The notes beneath the pieces were generated by a model. It was not told the DNA's origin. It saw nothing but the letters and a program-made list of their open reading frames with translations, and searched no databases. Source: CAZSLI01 sp964607705 (GTDB lineage: Bacteria; Actinomycetota; Coriobacteriia; Anaerosomatales; PHET01). From it: DNA of 64,000 nucleotides. Shown piece after piece: positions 34,327 through 43,800 of the stretch. Each line of letters starts with the position of its first letter. Within the stretch, counting starts at the first letter, position 1. A program made the position numbers and the translations under genes. The DNA lies in NCBI GenBank assembly GCA_964607705.1, contig CAZSLI010000002.1:144237-208236 (forward strand), given 5' to 3'.

Positions 34327-34911
34327 CTACTCCCCTGACGGGCCTCCGGTCGAGACCACGACCATCGCCGCACGGAGCACCCGCCCGTGCATCTCGTAGC
34401 CCTTCTGGAAGACGTCGACCACGGTGTGGTCCGCCACCTCGGCATCCTCACGCATCTGTACGGCGTTCATCCGGTTCGGGTCGAAGTGCTGGCCGAGGGG
34501 GTCGATCTGGCCGACCCCCTCCTTCTCCAACACGCCGAGCAGCTTGCGCTGCATGGCGACCATTCCGTCTGCCATCTCCGGGTGTTGCTCGGCGATGTGG
34601 TCGGTCGCGCGCTCCAGGTCGTCAATCACCGGCAGCAGCTCCGAGACAAGCCTCTCGCTCGCTCGCAGCACCGCGTCCTGATGCGTCGCCTCGAGCCGCT
34701 TGCGCGTGTTCGCGAACTCGGCCTGAGCCCGCGCCGCCTTGTCCCGCCACTCGGCGGCCTCGGCACGCGCCGCCTCGAGTTCCGACTCGATCACGTCGCC
34801 CCGGAACTCGAGCTCAGGTCCGAGGTCGCCCTCGAGCTCGGGGTCGAGGGCGACCTCGACGTCGTCACCGATCCGGTCATCAACCGGCTCGTTGGATTCG
34901 AATTCCGCCAT
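34327..34911 (-). CDS. grpE: Nucleotide exchange factor GrpE
   Basis: 194 residues. Acidic N-terminus, long coiled coil (LEAARAEAAEWRDKAARAQ), family block FANTRKRLE, and C-terminal beta domain with LLPVIDDLERA, DPLGQHFDPNRMNAVQ and VVDVFQKGYEMHGRVLRAAMV. It releases ADP from DnaK. Two bases separate it from dnaK. Confidence 0.96.
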   Translation of the reverse strand: MAEFESNEPVDDRIGDDVEVALDPELEGDLGPELEFRGDVIESELEAARAEAAEWRDKAARAQAEFANTRKRLEATHQDAVLRASERLVSELLPVIDDLERATDHIAEQHPEMADGMVAMQRKLLGVLEKEGVGQIDPLGQHFDPNRMNAVQMREDAEVADHTVVDVFQKGYEMHGRVLRAAMVVVSTGGPSGE

Positions 34912-34913
34912 AG

Positions 34914-36818
<1,905 letters not shown>

Positions 36819-36905
36819 GTAACTCGCTCCTTCTGGTCTTCGGCGACGCACCTTCGCGCGTCGTACGCTTCGGTCTGAGCGCGGTTGCAGCACCGCGGTT
36901 TCCGT

Positions 36906-36935
36906 ATCGTAGAACCTGACAACGACATTATCAAG
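36906..36935 (-). promoter_or_regulatory. dnaK: dnaK promoter with HAIR-like operator
   Basis: Minus strand TTGATA (36934-36929), 17-bp spacer, TACGAT (36911-36906). Over the -35 and spacer lies CTTGATA-N7-TGTCAGG (36935-36915), a degenerate match to the HspR site CTTGAGT-N7-ACTCAAG (9 of 14 positions). Confidence 0.6.
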
Positions 36936-37013
36936 TTTTCTGTCACCGACCGTGTGATTCTACCCCGCGAAGGCTCGCGATTAACCTGCCGAGAATGCCC
37001 GATAAATCGCCCC

Positions 37014-37042
37014 TTTACACACCCTGCCGCGCTCTGTAAGGT
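37014..37042 (+). promoter_or_regulatory. Putative promoter of the ferredoxin gene
   Basis: TTTACA (37014-37019), 17-bp spacer, TAAGGT (37037-37042), 58 bp before the ferredoxin ATG and divergent from the dnaK promoter. Confidence 0.45.
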
Positions 37043-37099
37043 ACGCACCGAAACAGCGGCCTGCCGGAGTGGTCGCCCACGTGCGTGAAGGAGTGCTGG

Positions 37100-37288
37100 A
37101 TGCCCCGCCCCATCATCAGTGAAGACGACTGCTCGGCCTGCGGAATCTGCGTGGACGCGTGCCCGCAGAACGTGATCGAGATCGTCGGCGACGTCGCAGA
37201 GCCCGTGAACGACGACGACTGCGATGCCTGCGCGACCTGCATGGAAGAGTGCCCGATGGGCGCCATCAGCGAGATCGAGGACGAGTAG
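37100..37288 (+). CDS. 2[4Fe-4S] ferredoxin
   Basis: 62 residues with two typical cluster motifs, CSACGICVDACPQN and CDACATCMEECPMG, in clostridial-type spacing. Cytosolic low-potential electron carrier. ATG has AAGGAG six bases upstream; an in-frame GTG five codons earlier overlaps that site and is less likely. Single-gene unit bounded by its own promoter and a UUCG-loop terminator. Confidence 0.93.
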   Translation: MPRPIISEDDCSACGICVDACPQNVIEIVGDVAEPVNDDDCDACATCMEECPMGAISEIEDE

Positions 37289-37312
37289 TCCTTCATCAAC
37301 CCATGCTCACTG

Positions 37313-37336
37313 ACGGGGCGCCTTCGGGCGCCCCGT
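37313..37336 (+). terminator. Intrinsic terminator of the ferredoxin gene
   Basis: ACGGGGCGCC-TTCG-GGCGCCCCGT, a perfect 10-bp stem with a stable UUCG tetraloop, 24 bp after the stop, followed by TGCGTTTA. Confidence 0.85.
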
Positions 37337-37361
37337 TGCGTTTAGGGGGAAGTCGAAGCGG

Positions 37362-37928
37362 CTAGTAGACGGGTCCGGGCGGTCGACCGGGAGCGAATTG
37401 GCGCCAGACCCGCTGCTTGGCCTTGGGGTCGCCGAGCGAGGCCTCGAGACCGTCGACCGCCAACAGCCGTCGACCGGCAGCGGCCACCTCGGTGCCGAAG
37501 CCGAGCTCCGGCAGGCCGAAGGCGGCCGCCAGGTCCTCGGCGGCCTCCGCGTCGAGTGCGACCACCAGCAGCGGGTCGACGGCTTCGATCTGCGCTCGCA
37601 AGCGAGCCGCTCTAGTGTCGGCGTGAAGCGACGGATCCGGTCGCGACAGCGTGCCGAACGTCTTCGCAGGGTCCCAGCCGAGCGCCTCGAGCGCCTTCGC
37701 GGCCGCTTCGCCGTCAGCGCCGCTGATCGCGCGGCCTCCCGATGCCTCCGCAGGTCCGGGCCGCCCTTTCACCAGCGCGACCTCCGCTAGCAGGGCTCCC
37801 CCGACGGGCACGACATCGGAGCCGGGTGCATGCGCAGTTGCTGCCGCGAGTTCCGCCTTCGCGCGCCCCTCGTGAAGCCGGCGGATGCGCGCCGCGTCCT
37901 CGGCGAGGGAAGGCTTAGGCTCGCTCAT
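37362..37928 (-). CDS. Unknown protein, possibly a degenerate uracil-DNA-glycosylase-like domain
   Basis: 188 residues. An Ala-rich helical N-terminus is followed by ALLAEVALVKGRPGPAEAS, a helix AAKALEALGWDPAKTF, and LRAQIEAVDPLLVVALDAEAAEDLAAAFG. The last block resembles the helix-strand-helix of family 4 uracil-DNA glycosylases (leading to VVALG in those proteins) and the order of elements fits that fold, but the catalytic and iron-sulfur cysteines are absent: the protein has no Cys at all. So it may be non-catalytic or something else. It overlaps the epimerase gene by 4 bp and follows it in the operon. Confidence 0.5.
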   Translation of the reverse strand: MSEPKPSLAEDAARIRRLHEGRAKAELAAATAHAPGSDVVPVGGALLAEVALVKGRPGPAEASGGRAISGADGEAAAKALEALGWDPAKTFGTLSRPDPSLHADTRAARLRAQIEAVDPLLVVALDAEAAEDLAAAFGLPELGFGTEVAAAGRRLLAVDGLEASLGDPKAKQRVWRQFAPGRPPGPVY

Positions 37929-38866
37929 CGGGCCGCCGAGTACCAGCGCCAGGTGAGCGGGATGCCGGTGGTCAGCTCAACGCCGGCGTGCCAGCCGAGC
38001 GCCGCTTGGGCCTTCTCGGGCGAAAGGACGCTGTGGTCGATGTCGCCCTCGCGCGGGTCCCGACGCTCGACCCCGCCGAGGTAGTTCGCCGCTTGGCGGA
38101 CGGCCATGAGCAGCTCCTCCACGCTGGTGCGCCGCCCGGTCGAGATGTTGTAGGCAGACTCAGGTCCGGCCCCGTGGCCGAGCGGCCCCCCAGCGGCCAG
38201 TGCCGCGATGATCGCCCCCACGACGTCTCCGACGTAGATGAAGTCGCGCGTCTGTCGCCCGTCACCGAAGACGACCGGTGTGCGCCCGGCGCTCACCGCG
38301 TCCAGGAAGAGCGCGACGACGCCGCCCTCGCCCTGCGCGTCCTGCCGAGGACCGTACACGTTGCTGAAGCGGAAACTCGCGTAGTCGGTGCCCGAGCCGT
38401 CGAGCTCCTCGGCAAGCAGGCTCTCGGCCTCGAGCTTGGAGACGCCGTACGGGTTCACGGGCTCGGTGCGCGACGTCTCCACCAGCGGCAGCTCAACCGG
38501 ATCGCCATACACGGCCGCCGAGGACGCCGAGATCACCCGCTTGGCGCCGGCGCCGCGAGCGGCCGCTGCGACGAGCCGGGTGCCCTCCGCATTCACGAGC
38601 CGGTCACGCTCGGGGTCCTTGAGAGAAGCTGGGACGCTCGACTGCGCGGCGAGGTGGACCACCGCGTCGGGGCGGAACTCGGCAAGGTAACCGGCGAGCG
38701 AGGGCTCGAGGATGTCGAGGGCGCGGAACTGGGCGCGCGGGTCGAGGTTATCGGCTTTGCCCGTAGAGAGGTCGTCGGCTATCGCCACGTCGTTGCCCCC
38801 CCACAGCAGCGCACGCACGAGGTTCGAGCCGATGAATCCTGCCCCGCCTGTCACGAAGACGCGCAT
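37925..38866 (-). CDS. NAD-dependent sugar epimerase/dehydratase (GalE-like)
   Basis: 313 residues, extended SDR. GGAGFIGSNLVRAL (NAD-binding GxxGxxG), HLAAQSSV, SASSAAVYGDP, and catalytic YGVSKLEAE (YxxxK), then FRFSNVYGPRQD and TRDFIYVGDVV. The nucleotide-sugar substrate is probably UDP-glucose/galactose-like. It is upstream of the unknown 188-residue gene and 24 bp downstream of the sortase gene, so it may serve envelope glycans. Confidence 0.88.
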   Translation of the reverse strand: MRVFVTGGAGFIGSNLVRALLWGGNDVAIADDLSTGKADNLDPRAQFRALDILEPSLAGYLAEFRPDAVVHLAAQSSVPASLKDPERDRLVNAEGTRLVAAAARGAGAKRVISASSAAVYGDPVELPLVETSRTEPVNPYGVSKLEAESLLAEELDGSGTDYASFRFSNVYGPRQDAQGEGGVVALFLDAVSAGRTPVVFGDGRQTRDFIYVGDVVGAIIAALAAGGPLGHGAGPESAYNISTGRRTSVEELLMAVRQAANYLGGVERRDPREGDIDHSVLSPEKAQAALGWHAGVELTTGIPLTWRWYSAAR

Positions 38867-38890
38867 GACACCCCTTTGTCTCGTCCGAGC

Positions 38891-39601
38891 CTAGTTGCCG
38901 GCCTTCTGCACCGACACGAGGTCGGACTGCGCGATGAGCCGATAGCGCGCGCTGTAGGGCGGGTGGCACGCGGTCATCGTCAGCTGCGGTTTCTTGGTGG
39001 TGGCCACCACTTCTACCCGGTCGGGCGTCACGCTGAACACGCGGCGGACGCGGTACGTGTACACCCGATAGGGCGAGTAGAACTGGATGGTATCACCAGG
39101 GCGCAGACGGTCGAGCTGCCTGAACGGAGCGCCGTACGTGGTCCGGTGGCCCGAGATGCCGCAGTTGCCGGTGGGGCCGGGATAGTCGGTGGTCGTGATC
39201 CAGCCCGGCCCGCGCATCAAGTCGCGCCTGCTCGTGCCCTTCACGACGACGGAGTCCAGGTGCATCCTCGGCGACACGAGGCGGCCGAAGGGCTCGCCGT
39301 CATCGAGCCGCTTCCAGTACGCGCGGTCCTCGGCAGCCCAGCCGTCCCAGTCGAACGGATCCTCGGCGGATACGGGTGCGGCAGCGGTCGGCGCAGGCAT
39401 CGCGGCGGCGAGCGACCGTTGCTCCACGACGGTGACGGCGTCGGTGAGGAAGTAGTAGCCCACCAACCCGATGGCGATGCCGAGGAAGACGTTGCCCAAC
39501 CCGCGCGCGATGACGCGCCACGGACCGGAACCTGTCGCTTGCCGGCTGTCCAAGGAGTGCACCTTCCGACCGCTTCGGGCCCCTCGCGCGACTCTCTTCA
39601 A
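38891..39601 (-). CDS. Class E sortase
   Basis: Up to 236 residues. One N-terminal membrane helix (VFLGIAIGLVGYYFLTDAV), linker, then the sortase barrel with the catalytic triad ISGHRTTYGAPF (His), LTMTACHPPYSARYRL (Cys and Arg); TACHPPYSARYR is typical of actinobacterial class E enzymes. It attaches surface proteins through a threonine in LPxTG/LAxTG signals; the LPFTG protein at 40803-46115 is the obvious local substrate. The start is unsure: TTG at 39601, or a TTG at about 39550 preceded by GGAAGG. Confidence 0.88.
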   Translation of the reverse strand: MKRVARGARSGRKVHSLDSRQATGSGPWRVIARGLGNVFLGIAIGLVGYYFLTDAVTVVEQRSLAAAMPAPTAAAPVSAEDPFDWDGWAAEDRAYWKRLDDGEPFGRLVSPRMHLDSVVVKGTSRRDLMRGPGWITTTDYPGPTGNCGISGHRTTYGAPFRQLDRLRPGDTIQFYSPYRVYTYRVRRVFSVTPDRVEVVATTKKPQLTMTACHPPYSARYRLIAQSDLVSVQKAGN

Positions 39602-39715
39602 TGTCTAGAAAGAAATATGTGACGACGATTACAAAAACCCGTAAAGATTCTACCGCGACGCACCGATAACCACTGTGTAAGGAAATTGAGAATCGCACAG
39701 CGTCACGAACTCCCC

Positions 39716-39801
39716 GACAAAGGCACGGCGGATCGAAAGGTCCGCTTCGCAAAGTCACGGGTCTAAGGGAGGCCGAAAGGCCGCCTACGACAGCCGGACC
39801 G
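39716..39801 (+). promoter_or_regulatory. c-di-GMP-I (GEMM-I) riboswitch
   Basis: ACAAAGGCA, a stem GCGGATC-GAAA-GGTCCGC, then CGCAAAGTCACGGGTCTAAGG, a second GAAA-capped stem GGCC-GAAA-GGCC, and CCTACGACAGCCGG, in the order and with the conserved bases of the GEMM-I aptamer. It sits in the 303-bp gap between the divergent sortase and metallopeptidase genes, about 100 bases before the metallopeptidase ATG. A GAGACG/CGTCTC hairpin just after it may be the expression platform; no U-run, so control of translation is more likely. Whether it prefers c-di-GMP or 3',3'-cGAMP cannot be settled here. Confidence 0.8.
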
Positions 39802-39904
39802 CCGGACGAGACGCCGAGTATGACTACGGCCCGTCTCCACCCAGCGACTTATGGGAGGAACGGGTCGTTGTGCATCTCGGAGCTCGTCTAAGGGGTGCAA
39901 CACC

Positions 39905-40447
39905 ATGCAGGCCAAGACCATCGACCGCCTCCCGATCGCGTTGGCCATCTGTGCCGTCATCGCCGCGATCGCCATCTGGATCATCGCCGCCGGCCCCGCC
40001 GGCGCTTCCGCGGGCTTCGAGCCGCAGCTCACCGACAGCGCGCCGATCGCCAAGGTCGCCGTCGCCGATGTCGCCCCCTACACCGCAGCCGCCACCCCCA
40101 AGCGCGCCACCGCGATCGCCCCCACCGTCAAGAGCGCCAAGCGCATGACCGTCAGCCGCCCCACCGCGACGGTCCGCACCGCCTCGACCAGCACCGGCGA
40201 ACTTGCCACAGCACGCCGCATCCTCGCCGGCTACAAGGCGAAGTACCCGATCCTGCGCGGCGCCACCGTCGAGTTCGGCAACGCCCGCGGCTACCAGGCG
40301 ATCAGCTACTACACCAGCGGTCGCATCGTCATCAGCCGCAACCACAGCGCCTCCCTCTCGCGCATCATCGGCCACGAGATCTGGCATGTCATCGACTGGC
40401 GCGACAACGGCAAGATCAACTGGGGCGAGCGCGTGCCCCCTCGCTAG
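39905..40447 (+). CDS. Small secreted HExxH protein (putative metallopeptidase) under riboswitch control
   Basis: 180 residues. N-terminal hydrophobic helix (IALAICAVIAAIAIWIIAAG) as signal or anchor, then a 60-residue Ala/Thr/Pro-rich linker, then a compact domain ending SRIIGHEIWHVIDW. HEIWH is a zinc HExxH motif; a Glu 14 residues later (NWGERV) could be the third ligand. No larger family recognised, and the domain is short for a peptidase (about 85 residues). AAGGGG lies nine bases before the ATG. The c-di-GMP-I riboswitch upstream and the neighbouring sortase and LPFTG protein suggest a role in releasing or remodelling surface proteins, as PPEP-1 does in Clostridioides; this is inference. 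Confidence 0.65.
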   Translation: MQAKTIDRLPIALAICAVIAAIAIWIIAAGPAGASAGFEPQLTDSAPIAKVAVADVAPYTAAATPKRATAIAPTVKSAKRMTVSRPTATVRTASTSTGELATARRILAGYKAKYPILRGATVEFGNARGYQAISYYTSGRIVISRNHSASLSRIIGHEIWHVIDWRDNGKINWGERVPPR

Positions 40448-40505
40448 ACTCCTCGGTTTGACGAGCCACTGCGACAATCACCACCGACAAGACCAGGCTC
40501 TCAAC

Positions 40506-40540
40506 ACAAAGCCCCCGGCTTTCCCCGCCGGGGGCTTTGT
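40506..40540 (+). terminator. Terminator after the HExxH protein gene
   Basis: Perfect 14-bp stem ACAAAGCCCCCGGC/GCCGGGGGCTTTGT with a 7-base loop, 59 bp after the stop. The rest of the 355-bp gap (40541-40741) shows no gene. Confidence 0.8.
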
Positions 40541-40741
40541 CGTGACCAAGTAGGACTCCGATTCGGCCGCCCCACCGCAGGCTCACCCCTCCAGCCCGCC
40601 GACCGCTCTGCGCCCGGGCGAGGGACCACGCGCCTGGTCATCGGCAGGGCGTAGTCTGTGCGGCAGGCTGGAGCGTCCGAGAATCGATCGTTCCCAGGTC
40701 GGCGCTCTCCTGCGAGTCAACCGTTGTCGATCGGTACGTCA

Positions 40742-40767
40742 AAGGGGGCCGCTTTCGCGGCCCCCTT
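40742..40767 (-). terminator. Terminator of the surface-protein gene
   Basis: AAGGGGGCCGC-TTTC-GCGGCCCCCTT, perfect 11-bp stem, 36 bp past the minus-strand stop at 40803, followed on that strand by TGACG after CCTTT. Confidence 0.75.
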
Positions 40768-40802
40768 CTAGTGCGGTCGTGCCGTTCGGCCGACTCTGCC
40801 CC

Positions 40803-43800
40803 TTACGAGGCGACCGGGTGGCTCAGTCGGCGGAGCGAGATGCCGAGGATCGCCGCTGCCAGCGCCGCGAGGACGATGAGAGTCCACTGGCCACCGGTGA
40901 ACGGCAGGAACGGCTGCTCGATGTCGACTGCCCACGTATCGGTGTTGTTGTCGGTCTTCTCTTCGGTGGGCTCGGAGATGACGACGGTGTTCCGCACGAC
41001 CTTGACGTCGGCAGGCAGGTCAGAGTTGATGCGCACGGTGTACGTGATCGTCTGAGGTCCGTCCTCGGGATAGAGCGGGCCCGCAACGTTCCACGTGATC
41101 TTGCCGTCCGCAACCGTGCCGCCACCGGCGTTGGTCACTGTGACATAGCGCTCGTCGAAGTCATCCACGATGGTGATATCTTCGGCGGGGCTGGGTCCGA
41201 GGTTCCTGTAGGTCAGGGTGTACTTGACCGTGTCGCCGGGGTTGGCGACGGTCTTGTCGGCCGACTTGTCGATGGTGAGGTCGGGCGGGCTGAACGGCAC
41301 GGCCACGTCGACGAAGGCGGTTGCCTCATCGGTGACCTCATGGCCGAACTCGTCCGCGCCGGTCGCGACCACGGTGTTGGTGGTCGGCACCGACAGAGTC
41401 GTGGTCTTCTGGAAGGTGCTGCTGGCGCCAACGGCCAGGCCCTCGAGGCTGCCCACGCTGCCGAGCTTGTCGTCGACAAGCGAGACGTTGTAGAGCGGCA
41501 CGTCACCGCTGTTGGTGACGGTGTAGGTGTACAGGACCGAGTCGCCAGCGAGGATGGCGTCAGGCGTCGCGGTCTTCACCACGTCGATCGCCGGCGCCAC
41601 GACGTTCACGAACGCGTCGTCGGTCGCCTGCACCGTTCCACCGAACTGGCTCTCCACCTCGCCGTAACGACCCGTGGCCGTCGCGATGTTGGTGGTGTCG
41701 GCCGCGATCGCAGCGGTCGTGGTCAGCGTGGTGACCTCACCCGGCGCGAGCGAGGTGATGGTGCCGATCGCACCGAGCTTGTCGTCGGTGACAGTCACCG
41801 GGGCGAGCGCGATGTCGCCGGTGTTCTCAACGACGTAAGTGTAGGTGACGTTCTCGCCAGCCAGGATCACGGATGGCGCAGCCGACTTCACGATCGAGAT
41901 CGACGGGTTGTAGACCGTCACGACCGCGTCGTCGGTGTCGCCCACCGGGTTGCCGAGCTCGTCTTCGCCGGTGACGGTGGCCACGTTGGTGGTGGTCGCG
42001 GTCAGCGTGGTGGCCTTGGTGAGCGTGGCCTCTGCGCCGACGGGCAGGACTGCGATGTCACCGATGTGACCGAGCTTGTCGTCGTCGACCGAGACGTTCA
42101 CGAGCGGCACGTCGCCGGTGTTGCGGACGAGGTAGCTGTAGGTGACCGAGTCGCCGGCCACGATCGGGTTCGGAGCGGCGGACTTGATGACTTCGATGGC
42201 GGGATGGACGACGTCGACCGAGGCCGTGCTGTCGTCGGTCACCGTGCCGTAGAAGTCTGTCTCGGCAGTGCCGTAGGTACCGGTCACGGTGCCGATGTTG
42301 GTGACGTCGGCCGAGATCGGGGCGGTCACGGTCACGGTCTGCATGGCGCCTGCGGCCAGCGTTCCGATGACGGCGATCGGGCCGAGCTTGTCGTCGGTGA
42401 CGCTCACGTTGTTGAGCGCGATGTCACCGGTGTTGGTGACCAGGTAGGTGTAGGTGACTGCCTGGCCCTCGAGTATGACCGTGGGGTCGGCGGACTTCAC
42501 TATCGAGATCGACGGGTTGTAGACCGTCACGACTGCGTCGTCGGTGTCGCCCACCGGGTTGCCGAGCTCGTCTTCGCCGGTGACGGTGGCCACGTTGGTG
42601 GTGGTCGCGGTCAGCGTGGTGGCCTTGGTGAGCGTGGCCTCTGCGCCGACGGGCAGGACTGCGATGTCACCGATGTGACCGAGCTTGTCGTCGTCGACCG
42701 AGACGTTCACGAGCGGCACGTCGCCGGTGTTGCGGACGAGGTAGCTGTAGGTGACCGAGTCGCCGGCCACGATCGGGTTCGGAGCGGCGGACTTGATGAC
42801 TTCGATGGCGGGAGCCTTCACGTCCACGAACGCGGAGTCCGTGTCGCTTACGGTGCCATGGAAGTCGCTCTCCAGGCTGCCGTACTCGCCCTCGGCGGTA
42901 CCGATGTTGGTGGTATCGGCGGCGATCGTCGTCGTCTTCGTCAGCGTGGCGCTTGCCCCGATGGCGAGTGAGGGGATCGTGCCGATGGCACCGAGCTTGT
43001 CATCGGTGACGTCAACGCTGAACAGGTCGATGTCGCCGGTGTTGGTGACCTTGTAGCTGTACGTGACCGATGCGCCCGAGAGGATGACCCCCGGATCGAC
43101 CGTCTTGTCGATCGTGATAGCGGGGTTGTAGGCCGGGACGGTCAGATCGTCGGTGTCGCTCGCCGGATGGCCGAGCGCGTCGGCGCCGGTCGCAGTGACG
43201 ATGTTGGTGGTGGTCACTGCAAGCGCGGTGGACTTCGTCAGCGTGGCGTCGTCGCCGACCGCAAGGAATGCGATCGTGCCGATGCTGCCCAGCTTGTCGT
43301 CCACGACGGCGACGTTGTAGAGGGCCACGTCGCCGGTGTTGGTCACCTTGAAGCTGTAGGTGACCGTCTCACCGGAGACGACGGCGGTCTTGTCGGCGGT
43401 CTTGTCGACCACGAGCGCGGGATGCACGACGTCGACGAATGCCGAGCTCGTGTCCGAGACGGTTCCGAAGAAGTCGGTGCCCGCGGCGCCGTAGGTACCG
43501 GCGGCCGTACCGATGTTCGTCACGTCAGCCATGATCGGAGCGGTGACGCTCACGGTCTGCATGGCGCCGGCGGCGAGTGTTCCGATGACGGCTACCGGAC
43601 CGAGCTTGTCGTCGGTGACGGTAACGCCATTGAGCGCGATGTCGCCCGTGTTGGTGACGAGGTAGGTGTAGCTGACGAGCTCGCCGGGGATGACGACGGT
43701 CGGGTCAGCGGACTTCACGATCGAGATGGACGGGTTGTAGGCGTAGACCGTCTCGTTGGCGGTGTCAGACACCGTCATGCCGAGCGCGTCCATGCCCGAT

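Noticed and set aside
39851..39904. Upstream start (ATG 39851) for the HExxH protein
   Set aside because: It would add an 18-residue Ser/Gly/Cys-rich stretch before the signal helix; ATG 39905 has its own AAGGGG site and starts right before the helix.
40779..42971. 730-residue plus-strand open frame antisense to the surface protein
   Set aside because: Its repeats merely mirror the DUF11 repeats of the true gene on the other strand.
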